From Klebsiella pneumoniae (GTDB lineage: Bacteria; Pseudomonadota; Gammaproteobacteria; Enterobacterales; Enterobacteriaceae), in assembly GCF_000742135.1 (NCBI RefSeq), contig NZ_KN046818.1:308741-372740 (forward strand): DNA of 64,000 bases, in the 5' to 3' direction. The position numbers and the translations under genes are program-made. The notes beneath the pieces were generated by a model. The model searched no databases and had not been told where the DNA came from. It was given only the letters and a program-made list of their open reading frames with translations. Of this stretch, positions 19,171-28,696 are shown piece after piece (within the stretch, counting starts at the first letter, position 1; every line of letters begins with the position of its first letter).

Positions 19171-20154
19171 ATGGCAACACGCATCGAATTTTCGAAACAC
19201 GGGGGACCGGAGGTGCTTCAGGCGGTTGAGTTCACGCCACGCGATCCCGCAGAACATGAGATTCAGGTCGAAAACAAAGCCATCGGCATCAACTATATCG
19301 ACACCTATGTTCGCAGCGGCCTCTATCCGCCGCCGTCGCTGCCGAGCGGCCTGGGCACCGAGGCGGCCGGCATCGTCAGTAAAGTTGGCCATGGGGTCAC
19401 GCATATTAAGGTAGGCGATCGGGTGGTGTACGCCCAATCGGCGCTCGGCGCCTACAGCACGGTACACAATGTGCTGGCCGACAAAGCGGCGGTCCTGCCG
19501 GACGCTATCTCTTTCGAACAGGCCGCCGCGTCGTTCCTCAAAGGATTAACGGTCTGGTATCTGCTGCGCAAAACCTATGAAATTAAGCCTGATGAGATGT
19601 TCCTGTTTCACGCGGCCGCTGGCGGCGTGGGGCTGATAGCCTGTCAGTGGGCGAAAGCGCTGGGGGCGAAACTTATCGGTACCGTCGGCAGCGCGCAGAA
19701 AGCGCAGCGCGCCAAAGAGGCGGGCGCCTGGCAGGTGATTAACTATCGCGAGGAGTCTATCGTGGAGCGGCTCAAGGCGCTCACCGACGGTAAGAAAGTG
19801 GCCGTCGTCTACGACTCGGTGGGGAAAGATACCTGGGAGGCCTCTCTGGACTGCCTGCAGCGCCGCGGCCTGATGGTCAGCTTTGGTAACTCCTCCGGTC
19901 CGGTGACCGGCGTTAATCTGGGGATCCTGAATCAAAAAGGCTCCCTGTACGTCACTCGCCCATCGCTGCAGGGCTATATCACCAACCGGGAAGAACTGGA
20001 GGAAGCCTGCAGTGAACTGTTTTCGCTGATCGCCAGCGGGGTGATTAAAGTGGACGTGGCTGAAAGTCAGATCTATCCGCTGAGCGAAGCGCGGCGGGCG
20101 CATGAAGTTCTGGAGAGCCGGGTGACGCAGGGTTCGAGTTTGCTGCTGCCATAA
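19171..20154 (+). CDS. qorA: QorA, NADPH-dependent quinone oxidoreductase
   Basis: 327 residues of the zinc-free medium-chain dehydrogenase/reductase family. The N-terminal GroES-like domain (MATRIEFSKHGGPEVLQ, GLGTEAAGIVSKVG) precedes a Rossmann fold with AAAGGVGLIACQWAKALGAK. It reduces quinones such as 1,4-benzoquinone by one electron with NADPH in the cytoplasm. It diverges from dnaB across 169 bases. A strong ribosome-binding site (AGGAG) precedes ATG 19171. Confidence 0.95.
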   Translation: MATRIEFSKHGGPEVLQAVEFTPRDPAEHEIQVENKAIGINYIDTYVRSGLYPPPSLPSGLGTEAAGIVSKVGHGVTHIKVGDRVVYAQSALGAYSTVHNVLADKAAVLPDAISFEQAAASFLKGLTVWYLLRKTYEIKPDEMFLFHAAAGGVGLIACQWAKALGAKLIGTVGSAQKAQRAKEAGAWQVINYREESIVERLKALTDGKKVAVVYDSVGKDTWEASLDCLQRRGLMVSFGNSSGPVTGVNLGILNQKGSLYVTRPSLQGYITNREELEEACSELFSLIASGVIKVDVAESQIYPLSEARRAHEVLESRVTQGSSLLLP

Positions 20155-20177
20155 GTTGGCAGAAGGGGCAAAAGTTT

Positions 20178-20211
20178 AGGGCTTCCACCTGGGAAGCCCT
20201 TACTTTTTTTT
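20178..20211 (+). terminator. Intrinsic terminator of qorA
   Basis: AGGGCTTCC and GGAAGCCCT make a perfect 9-bp stem followed by TACTTTTTTTT. Confidence 0.92.
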
Positions 20212-20336
20212 AGTTCGGCTGTATGTAGGGTACAGCGCGATGAATTCGTTAACGCGCTAATAGTGACAGATTTGCGCAGCAATGCCTACGCGGTTGTCTG
20301 CAAAATTGTTCAGGTTGTGACGCACCCCTCAATACC

Positions 20337-20579
20337 TTAGTAACGCCAACGGTTATTGTCGCGAAAAGCATTTCCGTTCGGGGATTTCAGCGCCCGAATA
20401 ACCCACACCGCCGCCACCGCCAGCAGCAGCCACGGCAGTAATTTGATCATCAAGGCGAACAACCCGCCGACGAACATCAGCGCCGTCGCCACCACGATTG
20501 CCGCGATAATCCCCAGCAGCGATACACCGGTGACCAGCAGCATGACAAAAAATCCAATGACAAATAGCAGTTCCAGCAT
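20337..20579 (-). CDS. pspG: PspG, phage-shock protein G
   Basis: 80-residue inner-membrane protein with two or three hydrophobic segments (LLFVIGFFVMLLVTGVSLLG, IIAAIVVATALMFVGGLFAL, LLPWLLLAVAAVWVI) and a short polar C-terminus. PspG belongs to the membrane-stress regulon driven by PspF and sigma-54. ATG 20579 gives the known start MLELLFVIGFF; the frame is open ten codons further up. The placement between qorA and dusA agrees with E. coli. Confidence 0.93.
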   Translation of the reverse strand: MLELLFVIGFFVMLLVTGVSLLGIIAAIVVATALMFVGGLFALMIKLLPWLLLAVAAVWVIRALKSPNGNAFRDNNRWRY

Positions 20580-20619
20580 GGTTCTCTCCCCAAAAAATGA
20601 ATACTTCACTCTGCAGGTA

Positions 20620-20637
20620 TTACAAAAAGCATGCCAA
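20620..20637 (-). promoter_or_regulatory. Candidate sigma-54 promoter of pspG
   Basis: On the minus strand TTGGCATGCTTTTTGTAA has the -24 GG and a -12-like TTGT at the right spacing (consensus TGGCAC-N5-TTGCW). It lies about 40 bases before the pspG start, as expected for a gene controlled by PspF. The -12 element departs from the consensus by one base. Confidence 0.6.
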
Positions 20638-20661
20638 ACATAAGCACTTGACTTTAAAAGA

Positions 20662-20690
20662 AAACGCCCCGCGTCAGTGCGCGAGGCGTG
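20662..20690 (-). terminator. Hairpin downstream of dusA
   Basis: ACGCCCCGCG and CGCGAGGCGT pair with one mismatch; on the minus strand CGTTTTCTTTT follows. It lies 29 bases after the dusA stop codon. Confidence 0.7.
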
Positions 20691-20718
20691 GTCAATTTCA
20701 CCAGGTTTTGGTCAGAAA

Positions 20719-21717
20719 TTAACGTTTATCGGCCACCAGCTTCAGGGCATGCTCCAGCACCGCAATATCGGCGCCGGCTTTATGCGCATTTTCGCTCAGG
20801 TAGCGACGCCACTGGCGAGCGCCAGGGATCCCCTGAAACAGCCCCAGCATATGGCGGGTAATATGGCCCAGATAGGTGCCCTTGCTGAGCTCGCGCTCAA
20901 TATAGGGGTACATGGCTCGCACCACCGCTACCGGATCGGCATCCGCGCCGGCGACGCCGAAAATTTCGCGGTCGACCGAGGCCAGAATGCCCGGGTTCTG
21001 ATAGGCCTCACGCCCGACCATCACCCCATCCATATGCTCAAGCTGTACTCTGGCTTCGTCCAGCGATTTGATGCCGCCGTTGATCGCCATCGTAAGGTGG
21101 GGGAAATCGCGCTTCAGCTGCCAGACGCGGGGGTAATCCAGCGGCGGGATCTCGCGGTTCTCTTTCGGGCTCAGCCCAGAGAGCCAGGCTTTGCGGGCGT
21201 GAATAATAAACATCTCACACTCGCCCTTGCCGGAGACCGTCTCAATGAAATCGCACAGAAACTCATAGCTATCCTGGTCGTCGATACCGATACGGGTTTT
21301 TACCGTGACCGGAATCGACACCACATCGCGCATCGCCTTGATACAGTCGGCCACCAGCTGCGCATTGCCCATCAGGCAAGCACCAAACATACCGTTCTGC
21401 ACGCGGTCGGAGGGGCAGCCGACGTTGAGGTTGATCTCATCATAGCCGCGCGCCTCGGCCAGCTTCGCGCACTGCGCCAGGGCCTGGGGATCGCTGCCGC
21501 CGAGCTGCAGAGCAACCGGGTGCTCTTCTTCGCTATAGGCCAGATAGTCCCCTTTGCCGTGAATAATCGCCCCGGTGGTCACCATTTCGGTATACAGCAG
21601 CGTATGCCGCGACAGCAGCCGCAGGAAGTAGCGGCAGTGTCGGTCGGTCCAGTCGAGCATCGGCGCGATGGAGAAGCGGTGAGCAGGGAAAACAGGTGAC
21701 GTTGATTCAGGCATCAT
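20719..21717 (-). CDS. dusA: DusA, tRNA-dihydrouridine synthase A
   Basis: 332 residues, with a TIM-barrel flavin domain (about 15-255) and a C-terminal helical tRNA-binding domain. Family motifs: [39 protein letters not shown] with the catalytic cysteine in the NxGCP loop, and [16 protein letters not shown]. DusA reduces uridines 20 and 20a in the tRNA D-loop using NADPH and FMN. Two ATGs are adjacent at the start and cannot be told apart. The gene lies upstream of pspG in the same direction. Confidence 0.95.
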   Translation of the reverse strand: MMPESTSPVFPAHRFSIAPMLDWTDRHCRYFLRLLSRHTLLYTEMVTTGAIIHGKGDYLAYSEEEHPVALQLGGSDPQALAQCAKLAEARGYDEINLNVGCPSDRVQNGMFGACLMGNAQLVADCIKAMRDVVSIPVTVKTRIGIDDQDSYEFLCDFIETVSGKGECEMFIIHARKAWLSGLSPKENREIPPLDYPRVWQLKRDFPHLTMAINGGIKSLDEARVQLEHMDGVMVGREAYQNPGILASVDREIFGVAGADADPVAVVRAMYPYIERELSKGTYLGHITRHMLGLFQGIPGARQWRRYLSENAHKAGADIAVLEHALKLVADKR

Positions 21718-21817
21718 GGCGAATAAATAAGCATCCGGGTAAAAAGGGGCGCTACTATAGCATAAAGATACACCACAGGCGCATAGTGCGCCGCGCTTCG
21801 CCCCTCACCTGAAATGA

Positions 21818-22306
21818 TTACTTTTTCCGCGGCTTGCCGTCGTGTGGACCGAAGAACTGCGGCGGATGGTCAACCCAACGATCCTGGCGCGTCGCGGCAT
21901 AGCCGGGATTGAGCGGGTAATAAATGCGGTTGTACTTCTTGTTGGCCTCGCCCACCACCAGCAGACGAACTTCCTGCTCGGTATTATTGAGAAAGGTGTG
22001 GCAGATGCCGGTACCAGCGGGAAAACCCACGCTGTCGCCGGGCTCCAGCTTCCAGAGATAGCCGTTTATCCACACTTCCGGATAGCCCTCCAGCACGTAG
22101 ATGAACTCTTCCTCATCGCTCTCCGCGTGTGGATAAGAGGTGCGCCGCCCGGGCGGCAGCCGCTCGTGGTGGATCCCCAGCCGGTTGAGACGTAAACCTC
22201 GCCCCAGCGGCGCGCCGATTGAAAAACGCTCCGGGCTGTCGGGATAAGTAGCATCGTCGGGCCCTTCCAGTTCGCGCCAGTGGCGAATGCAATCAGGTCG
22301 TTTCAT
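21818..22306 (-). CDS. Cupin-domain protein of unknown substrate
   Basis: 162 residues with a single cupin barrel: the first motif in SYPHAESDEEEFIYVLEGYPEVWING (His and Glu metal ligands) and the second in PGDSVGFPAGTGICHTFLN. Proteins of this type include metal-dependent isomerases and oxygenases and also binding proteins; nothing here fixes the reaction. The N- and C-terminal extensions (KRPDCIRHWRELEGPDDATY, NRIYYPLNPGYAATRQDRWVD) are typical of a conserved proteobacterial cupin group. ATG 22306 has GGGAG 6 bases before it. It occupies the place of yjbL/yjbM in E. coli, between dusA and zur. Confidence 0.8.
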   Translation of the reverse strand: MKRPDCIRHWRELEGPDDATYPDSPERFSIGAPLGRGLRLNRLGIHHERLPPGRRTSYPHAESDEEEFIYVLEGYPEVWINGYLWKLEPGDSVGFPAGTGICHTFLNNTEQEVRLLVVGEANKKYNRIYYPLNPGYAATRQDRWVDHPPQFFGPHDGKPRKK

Positions 22307-22555
22307 CGTTTTCTCCCGAAAATGAGACACTTCAGATATAGCATACCCAGGGTCGGGCGTGTTGTGATTAAATCGGACATGGTGGTTTTAGCGAGCGGCT
22401 AAGGCGTAGTCTGCTCGAGAATAAGCGGCCAGCGCCCGGGACGGGCGCCGGTGCCGACAACCTGAAGTATGACCCGTATCACCTGCCGGCTCTCGGTGTT
22501 TTCTGAGGAACGTGATAAAGTAACAGATTCAAATTCACGCAATCCGAGGATGCTC

Positions 22556-23071
22556 ATGGATAAGACCCCTTCGCAAGAGATGTTAGCGCATGCTGAAAAG
22601 CTTTGCGCACAGCGCGGCGTACGCCTGACTCCACAGCGTCTGGAAGTGTTGCGCCTGATGAGCCTGCAGCAAGGGGCAATCAGCGCCTACGATCTGCTGG
22701 ACTTGCTACGTGAAAAAGAGCCGCAGGCGAAGCCGCCGACGGTTTACCGTGCGCTGGAGTTTTTACTCGAGCAGGGTTTTGTCCATAAGGTAGAGTCAAC
22801 CAATAGCTATGTGCTGTGCCATCTGTTCGACCAGCCGACCCATAGCTCGGCCATGTTTATCTGCGACCGCTGCGGCGTGGTAAAAGAAGAAGCGGCGGAA
22901 GGGGTGGAAGATATCATGCATACGCTGGCGGCCCGCATGGGGTTTGCCCTGCGCCACAATGTGATAGAAGCTCACGGGCTTTGCGCGGGCTGCGTGGAAG
23001 TCGAAGCCTGCAGCACCCCGGGACACTGCCAGCACGATCATACTATTCAGCTCAAAAAGAAAGCCCGCTGA
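22556..23071 (+). CDS. zur: Zur, zinc uptake repressor
   Basis: 171 residues of the Fur family. The N-terminal winged helix (CAQRGVRLTPQRLEVLRLM, KPPTVYRALEFLLEQGFVHKV) is followed by the dimerisation domain with structural zinc cysteines CDRCG and CAGCVEVEAC. Zur blocks znuABC and other zinc-uptake genes when zinc is plentiful. The frame extends upstream to 22469, but ATG 22556 gives the family start (MDKTPSQEMLAHAEKLCA) and has GAGG 6 bases before it. Confidence 0.96.
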   Translation: MDKTPSQEMLAHAEKLCAQRGVRLTPQRLEVLRLMSLQQGAISAYDLLDLLREKEPQAKPPTVYRALEFLLEQGFVHKVESTNSYVLCHLFDQPTHSSAMFICDRCGVVKEEAAEGVEDIMHTLAARMGFALRHNVIEAHGLCAGCVEVEACSTPGHCQHDHTIQLKKKAR

Positions 23072-23090
23072 GCGGCTGCCGCAGCGGGAA
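23066..23090 (+). terminator. Hairpin at the 3' end of zur
   Basis: CCCGCT and AGCGGG overlap the last zur codons with an inner GCGGCTGCCGC stem. A-rich and not T-rich sequence follows, so termination is uncertain. Confidence 0.35.
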
Positions 23091-23166
23091 AAAGGGTTAA
23101 CGGCGCGTCCCTGCGCCATTCAGACAGGCACTAACACAAATGCTTCATTCTTCGGATCAAGGAACG

Positions 23167-23376
23167 CTACCAGCGATAGTCGTTCTTATGCTCCCAGTCT
23201 GAGACTTCTTTCTCAGCCTGATCTTTCTCATAGCCGTAACGCTCCTGAATTTTGCCGACCAGCTGGTCGCGCTTCCCTTCGATTACGGTCATATCATCAT
23301 CGGTAAGTTTGCCCCACTGTTCCTTGGCTTTACCTTTAAACTGTTTCCAGTTACCGCCGATTTCGTCTTTATTCAT
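23167..23376 (-). CDS. yjbJ: YjbJ, CsbD-family stress protein
   Basis: 69-residue hydrophilic protein nearly identical to E. coli YjbJ (MNKDEIGGNWKQFKGKAKEQ, GKIQERYGYEKDQAEKEV). CsbD-like proteins are abundant in stationary phase under general stress control; the molecular role is unknown. ATG 23376 begins the family domain, while the frame upstream to 23490 is not conserved. It stands alone between zur and dinF. Confidence 0.94.
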   Translation of the reverse strand: MNKDEIGGNWKQFKGKAKEQWGKLTDDDMTVIEGKRDQLVGKIQERYGYEKDQAEKEVSDWEHKNDYRW

Positions 23377-23610
23377 AATAACGTCCTCATCATTCGGTGG
23401 GTTTACAGCCCGTTTTGTGCCGGACATGGTATTAACTATAGATGAGAATGCTGGCGTCGATTCGTTATTCGGAATTTTTAACCATCGCACCGCGGGATAA
23501 CGCGAAGAGGATGTTCCCGGCTTGCGCCACGCTGTGCCGGGCTATTGAATCGCCCTGTAAGCGTAGCGCGATCGGGGAAGGTCACGGCTAGCGGCAATGA
23601 CGGGAGATGA

Positions 23611-24927
23611 CTAACTAAACCATGTGCCGCGTCGCCAGTGACGACGCCAGATCAGCGCCAGCGACAGGCCGCGCAGGGCGAGGAACACCGCCAGCGCCAG
23701 CCACAGACCATGGTTGCCAAGCATCGGTAGCGTAAGCAGCGTCACAGCAAACCCCGCCGCGGCGACCGCCATACTGTTCCTCATCTCAGCGCCGCGCGTC
23801 GCGCCGATAAACATGCCGTCCAGCAGATAGCACCAGACGCCGACCACCGGCAGGATCGTCTGCCAGATCAGATAGCGATCGGCCAGTTGCTGCAGGGAAG
23901 GCAGTGAGGTTAACAACGCGATAATGTACTGCCCCGCCAGGCTGTAAATCAGGGCAAACGCCAGCGCCACCATGCCGGACTGCCGGCAGGCCGCCCGCCA
24001 CACCTCCAGCAACTGGCTACCGTCGCGCGCGCCGTAGGCCTGGCCGGAGTGAGCCTCCACGGCATAGGCAAAGCCATCCAGCGCGTAGGCGGTAAAGGTC
24101 AGCATGGTCATCAGTACGGCGTTAACCGCCACGATTTCGCTGCCCAGACGGGCGCCGAATACGGTCAGCGCGCCAAAGCACAGCTGCAGCAGCAGCGAGC
24201 GCAGCATGATGTCCCGATTCAACGCCAATAAACGGCGCAGATCCCCGCGCCAGGCGTTTTTCAGCATCGCCAGCGACACGCCGCGCAGCGTCAGCACCCG
24301 CTTCGCCATCAGCAGGCCAATAATGAGGGTGGCGTACTCCGCGGTGACCGTGGCCAGCGCCGCTCCCTGGACGTTCATCCGCAGGCCCATCACCAGCCAC
24401 AGATCGAGCACAATATTCAACAGATTACCCACCACCAGCAGAATAACCGGCGCCCGGGCGTACTGGACGCCCAGCAGCCAGCCGAGCAGCACCAGGTTGG
24501 CCAGCGAGGCGGGGGCGCTGAGCCAGCGAATTTCGAGAAACCGTCTCGCCTGCTCAAGCACCGCCTCGCTGCCGCCGACAATATGCAGAGCGAGGTCAAT
24601 TAGCGGCAGGCGAAGCAGGATAATCAGCACCCCGGCGCCCAGCGCCAGGGCCAGCGGCTGCACCAGCGCCCGCGCCAGGCGCTGCGGATCTTTGGCGCCC
24701 CAGGCCTGAGCGGTGAGCCCGGTGGTGCTCATGCGCAGGAACAGCAGCAGCATGAAGAGGAAACTGGTGGCCGTCGCCCCGACCGCTACGCCGCCGAGGT
24801 ATACCGGGCTGTCCAGGTGGCCGATCACCGCCGTATCCACCAGCCCCAGCAGCGGGACGGTGATGTTGGAGAAAATCATAGGGAGGGCAAGACGCCACAG
24901 CGCTTTATCGGCAGCGTTGAGCAGCAT
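23611..24927 (-). CDS. dinF: DinF, MATE-family efflux transporter
   Basis: 438 residues with twelve predicted membrane helices, typical of the MATE family (KALWRLALPMIFSNITVPLLGLVDTAVIGHL, GVWCYLLDGMFIGATRGAE). DinF is SOS-induced in E. coli and has been linked to protection against oxidative stress and bile salts. It follows lexA by 69 bases in the same direction, so it is read from the LexA-controlled promoter. ATG 24927 follows the lexA stop closely and suits the family start. Confidence 0.94.
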   Translation of the reverse strand: MLLNAADKALWRLALPMIFSNITVPLLGLVDTAVIGHLDSPVYLGGVAVGATATSFLFMLLLFLRMSTTGLTAQAWGAKDPQRLARALVQPLALALGAGVLIILLRLPLIDLALHIVGGSEAVLEQARRFLEIRWLSAPASLANLVLLGWLLGVQYARAPVILLVVGNLLNIVLDLWLVMGLRMNVQGAALATVTAEYATLIIGLLMAKRVLTLRGVSLAMLKNAWRGDLRRLLALNRDIMLRSLLLQLCFGALTVFGARLGSEIVAVNAVLMTMLTFTAYALDGFAYAVEAHSGQAYGARDGSQLLEVWRAACRQSGMVALAFALIYSLAGQYIIALLTSLPSLQQLADRYLIWQTILPVVGVWCYLLDGMFIGATRGAEMRNSMAVAAAGFAVTLLTLPMLGNHGLWLALAVFLALRGLSLALIWRRHWRRGTWFS

Positions 24928-24996
24928 GTTTGAGGACCTGATTGAGGAAAAACGTCGCAGCGTCACGCAACAGATGACGCTGCGCAGAGGCAGGCG

Positions 24997-25605
24997 CTAC
25001 AGCCATTCTCCATTACGGATCACGCCAACGGCCAGACCCTCAATGGTAAAACTCTGCTGGCGCAGATCGACGACGATCGGGGAAAACTCGCTGTTTTCCG
25101 GCAACAGTTCAACGACATTGCCCTGCTTTTTCAGACGCTTCACCGTCACTTCTTCATCGATACGCGCGACAACCACCTGGCCGTTACGCACATCCTGGGT
25201 TTTGTGGACCGCCAACAAATCGCCATCCAGAATACCGATGTCTTTCATCGACATCCCACTGACGCGCAGCAGGAAATCGGCGTTGGGCTTAAACATCGAC
25301 GGGTCGACCTGATAGTGGCCTTCAATATGCTGCTGCGCCAGCAGCGGCTCACCGGCGGCGACGCGGCCGATCAGCGGCAGGCCTTGCTCTTCTTCCGTCA
25401 GCAGGCGAATACCGCGAGAAGCGCCGGAGACGATCTCGATCGCGCCTTTACGCGCCAGCGCTTTCAGGTGTTCTTCCGCCGCGTTTGGGGAACGGAACCC
25501 CAAGCGCTGAGCAATTTCCGCACGCGTCGGCGGCATGCCCGTCTGGCTGATATGATCCCTAATGAGATCAAACACCTCTTGCTGCCTGGTCGTTAACGCT
25601 TTCAT
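24997..25605 (-). CDS. lexA: LexA, SOS repressor
   Basis: 202 residues, as in E. coli. The winged-helix DNA-binding domain ([40 protein letters not shown]) is followed by the self-cleaving peptidase domain with the Ala84-Gly85 cleavage site (RVAAGEP), Ser119 in RVSGMSM and Lys156 in [11 protein letters not shown]. RecA filaments on single-stranded DNA trigger cleavage. Two LexA boxes precede it, giving autoregulation. Confidence 0.98.
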   Translation of the reverse strand: MKALTTRQQEVFDLIRDHISQTGMPPTRAEIAQRLGFRSPNAAEEHLKALARKGAIEIVSGASRGIRLLTEEEQGLPLIGRVAAGEPLLAQQHIEGHYQVDPSMFKPNADFLLRVSGMSMKDIGILDGDLLAVHKTQDVRNGQVVVARIDEEVTVKRLKKQGNVVELLPENSEFSPIVVDLRQQSFTIEGLAVGVIRNGEWL

Positions 25606-25613
25606 TCCGCCCC

Positions 25614-25650
25614 CTGGGTGTATATACAGTTATGCTGTGAGTATATACAG
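25614..25650. promoter_or_regulatory. Two LexA boxes in front of lexA-dinF
   Basis: CTGGGTGTATATACAG (25614-25629) and CTGTGAGTATATACAG (25635-25650) are separated by 5 bases, the same double operator as in E. coli lexA. They overlap the expected promoter 9-45 bases before the start codon. Confidence 0.95.
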
Positions 25651-25727
25651 CTAACGGTGATTTTGGAACCACATGGCACACAAAAATCGGCGGATTGTTC
25701 ATATTTTGCGAGGGTTAGAGAAGAACG

Positions 25728-26096
25728 TTAGTGATAATGGCTCCACAGCAGCGTTCCCCAGGTGATCAGCGCGATGATAATCGCCAGCAGAACCGCCGCC
25801 GACCCCATATCTTTGGCGCGCCCTGAAAGCTCGTGAAAATCCGAGCCGATACGGTCCACAACCGCTTCAATCGCGCTGTTGAGAATTTCGACTATCATCA
25901 CTAGCAGGACCGAGCCAATCAGCAATACGCGGGTGATGGCGTCGACGTCCAGCCAGCAGGCTACCGCGACGGCCACGATAGCGGCGACGCCTTCCTGACG
26001 AAACGCAGCCTCGTTGATCCACGCCGCGCGAAATCCTTTCCAGGAGTAACCTGCCGCCTTAATGATCCGGGTTAACCCGGTGGTATTATTGGCCAT
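25728..26096 (-). CDS. dgkA: DgkA, diacylglycerol kinase
   Basis: 122-residue integral membrane kinase with three transmembrane helices, very close to E. coli DgkA (GLTRIIKAAGYSWKGFRAAW, EAAFRQEG, EILNSAIEAVVDRIGSDFHELSGRAKDMGSAAV). It phosphorylates diacylglycerol to phosphatidic acid and recycles the diacylglycerol released by membrane-derived oligosaccharide synthesis. ATG 26096 (MANNTTG) is used; a GTG codon just upstream opens the frame. It diverges from plsB, another phospholipid gene. Confidence 0.96.
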   Translation of the reverse strand: MANNTTGLTRIIKAAGYSWKGFRAAWINEAAFRQEGVAAIVAVAVACWLDVDAITRVLLIGSVLLVMIVEILNSAIEAVVDRIGSDFHELSGRAKDMGSAAVLLAIIIALITWGTLLWSHYH

Positions 26097-26224
26097 CACA
26101 AAACCTTTTTACGTAAATGACGTCGATGAGTGTGCGCGTTTGCCGCGTGGTAACGGAAATTTTGCCCACTTTCTGTTATTCTTGCCGCGCATTTGCATGA
26201 TTAACCAGAGGCTTCACATCGTTT

Positions 26225-28648
26225 ATGTCCGGCTGGCAACGAATTTACTATAAATTACTGAATTTACCATTACAGGTGCTGGTAAAAAGCAAGTCTATTC
26301 CGGCAGAGCCTGCCCAGGAATTAGGACTCGATACCTCGCGTCCGGTCATGTACGTCCTGCCCTATAATTCGAAGGCGGACCTGCTGACGCTGCGCGCCCA
26401 ATGCCTGGCGCATGATTTACCTGACCCGCTTGAACCGCTGGAAATCGACGGCGCCCTGCTGCCGCGTTACGTATTCATCCACGGTGGGCCGCGCGTATTT
26501 ACTTATTACACGCCAAAAGAAGAGTCCATCAAGCTGTTCCACGATTACCTCGATCTGCACCGCAACCATCCGGACCTCGATGTGCAAATGGTGCCGGTTT
26601 CGGTCATGTTCGGCCGTTCGCCGGGTCGCGAGAAAGGAGAAGTCAATCCGCCGCTGCGGATGCTGAACGGCATTCAGAAATTTTTCGCCGTCTCCTGGCT
26701 CGGCCGCGACAGCTTCGTGCGCTTCTCGCCGTCCGTTTCGCTGCGCCGCATGGCGGATGAGCACGGTACCGATAAGATCATCGCCCAGAAGCTGGCTCGC
26801 GTCGCTCGCATGCATTTTGCCCGCCAGCGGCTGGCCGCCGTTGGCCCGCGTCTGCCGGCCCGCCAGGATCTGTTTAATAAACTGCTGGCCTCGAAAGCGA
26901 TTGCCCGCGCGGTGGAAGACGAAGCGCGCAGCAAGAAAATTTCGCACGAGAAGGCACAGCAGAACGCTATCGCGCTGATGGAAGAGATTGCGGCGAACTT
27001 CTCATACGAGATGATCCGCCTGACCGACCGCATTCTCGGCTTCACCTGGAACCGCCTGTACCAGGGCATCAACGTGCATAACGCCGAGCGCGTACGCCAG
27101 CTGGCGCACGACGGCCATGAAATTGTCTATGTCCCCTGCCACCGCAGCCACATGGACTATCTGCTGCTCTCCTACGTCCTGTACCATCAGGGGCTGGTCC
27201 CTCCGCATATCGCGGCGGGCATCAACCTCAACTTCTGGCCGGCCGGGCCGATCTTCCGCCGCCTCGGCGCCTTCTTTATTCGCCGCACCTTTAAGGGCAA
27301 CAAACTCTATTCCACCGTGTTCCGCGAATACCTTGGCGAACTGTTCAGCCGCGGCTATTCCGTGGAGTATTTCGTCGAAGGCGGCCGCTCCCGTACCGGC
27401 CGCCTGCTCGATCCGAAGACCGGTACGCTGTCGATGACCATCCAGGCGATGCTGCGCGGCGGAACCCGACCGATCACCCTGGTGCCGATTTACATCGGCT
27501 ATGAGCACGTGATGGAGGTAGGAACCTACGCCAAAGAGCTGCGCGGCGCCACTAAAGAGAAAGAGAGTCTGCCGCAGATGGTGCGCGGTTTAAGCAAGCT
27601 GCGCAACCTGGGCCAGGGTTACGTTAACTTCGGCGAACCGCTGCCGCTGATGACCTATCTTAACCAGCATGTGCCGGATTGGCGGGAAGCGATCGACCCG
27701 ATCGAAGCGGTTCGCCCCTCCTGGCTGACGCCGACGGTGAATAGCATCGCCGCTGACCTGATGGTGCGCATCAATAACGCCGGCGCGGCCAACGCCATGA
27801 ACCTGTGCTGTACGGCGCTACTGGCCTCCCGCCAGCGTTCGCTGACCCGTGAGCAGCTCACCCAGCAGTTAGAGTGCTACCTCGCGCTGCTGCGCAATGT
27901 GCCCTATTCTCCGGATGCGACCGCCCCATCCGCTTCGGCCAGCGAGCTCATCGATCATGCACTGCAGATGAACAAGTTCGAAGTGGAGAAGGACACCATT
28001 GGCGACATCATCATCCTGCCGCGCGAGCAGGCGGTGCTGATGACCTACTATCGCAACAATATCGCCCATATGCTGGTGATGCCGTCGCTGTTAGCCGCTC
28101 TGGTGACTCAGCATCGTCATCTCAGCCGCGCCGAAGTGCTGCGTCATGTGGAAACACTCTATCCGTTCCTCAAGGCCGAGCTGTTCCTGCGCTGGGAAAA
28201 AGCGGAGCTGGCCGGAGTGGTGGATGCGCTGATTGCCGAGATGCTGCGTCAGGAGCTGATCCTCGTCGATGGCGATGTCATGAGCCTCAACCCGTCGCAC
28301 TCTCGCTCCCTGCAGCTGCTGGCCGCTGGCGCCCGCGAGACGCTGCAGCGCTATGCCATCACCTTCTGGCTGCTGAGCGCTAACCCGGCGATCAACCGCA
28401 GCTCGCTGGAAAAAGAGAGTCGCACCGTGGCCCAGCGTCTGTCGGTGCTACACGGCATCAATGCGCCGGAGTTCTTCGACAAAGCGGTGTTCAGCACCCT
28501 GGTGTTGACCCTGCGCGATGAAGGCTATATCAGCGACACCGGCGACGCCGAGCCGGAAGAGACCCTGAAGGTTTATCGGATGCTGGCGGATTTGATTACG
28601 TCGGATGTCCGACTGACCATTGAGAGCGTCACGCAGGACGACGCGTAA
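26225..28648 (+). CDS. plsB: PlsB, glycerol-3-phosphate acyltransferase
   Basis: 807 residues, as in E. coli. It transfers an acyl group from acyl-ACP or acyl-CoA to position 1 of glycerol-3-phosphate, the first step of phospholipid synthesis, at the inner membrane. The catalytic HX4D motif is in [16 protein letters not shown] (near His306 and Asp311); further acyltransferase motifs are [26 protein letters not shown] and [11 protein letters not shown]. The start [17 protein letters not shown] matches the family. Confidence 0.97.
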   Translation: MSGWQRIYYKLLNLPLQVLVKSKSIPAEPAQELGLDTSRPVMYVLPYNSKADLLTLRAQCLAHDLPDPLEPLEIDGALLPRYVFIHGGPRVFTYYTPKEESIKLFHDYLDLHRNHPDLDVQMVPVSVMFGRSPGREKGEVNPPLRMLNGIQKFFAVSWLGRDSFVRFSPSVSLRRMADEHGTDKIIAQKLARVARMHFARQRLAAVGPRLPARQDLFNKLLASKAIARAVEDEARSKKISHEKAQQNAIALMEEIAANFSYEMIRLTDRILGFTWNRLYQGINVHNAERVRQLAHDGHEIVYVPCHRSHMDYLLLSYVLYHQGLVPPHIAAGINLNFWPAGPIFRRLGAFFIRRTFKGNKLYSTVFREYLGELFSRGYSVEYFVEGGRSRTGRLLDPKTGTLSMTIQAMLRGGTRPITLVPIYIGYEHVMEVGTYAKELRGATKEKESLPQMVRGLSKLRNLGQGYVNFGEPLPLMTYLNQHVPDWREAIDPIEAVRPSWLTPTVNSIAADLMVRINNAGAANAMNLCCTALLASRQRSLTREQLTQQLECYLALLRNVPYSPDATAPSASASELIDHALQMNKFEVEKDTIGDIIILPREQAVLMTYYRNNIAHMLVMPSLLAALVTQHRHLSRAEVLRHVETLYPFLKAELFLRWEKAELAGVVDALIAEMLRQELILVDGDVMSLNPSHSRSLQLLAAGARETLQRYAITFWLLSANPAINRSSLEKESRTVAQRLSVLHGINAPEFFDKAVFSTLVLTLRDEGYISDTGDAEPEETLKVYRMLADLITSDVRLTIESVTQDDA

Positions 28649-28657
28649 CGCGGCGTT

Positions 28658-28686
28658 TGCTGCCCCCCGGAATGCCGGGGGGCAGC
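28658..28686. terminator. Strong GC hairpin between convergent plsB and ubiA
   Basis: CTGCCCCCCGG and CCGGGGGGCAG form an 11-bp stem with loop AATG, 11 bases from each stop codon. No clear T-tract on either strand. Confidence 0.6.
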
Positions 28687-28696
28687 GGACAGGAGG

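Noticed and set aside
20677..21699. 340-codon plus-strand ORF opposite dusA
   Set aside because: Antisense shadow; the translation shows no known domain while dusA is fully conserved.
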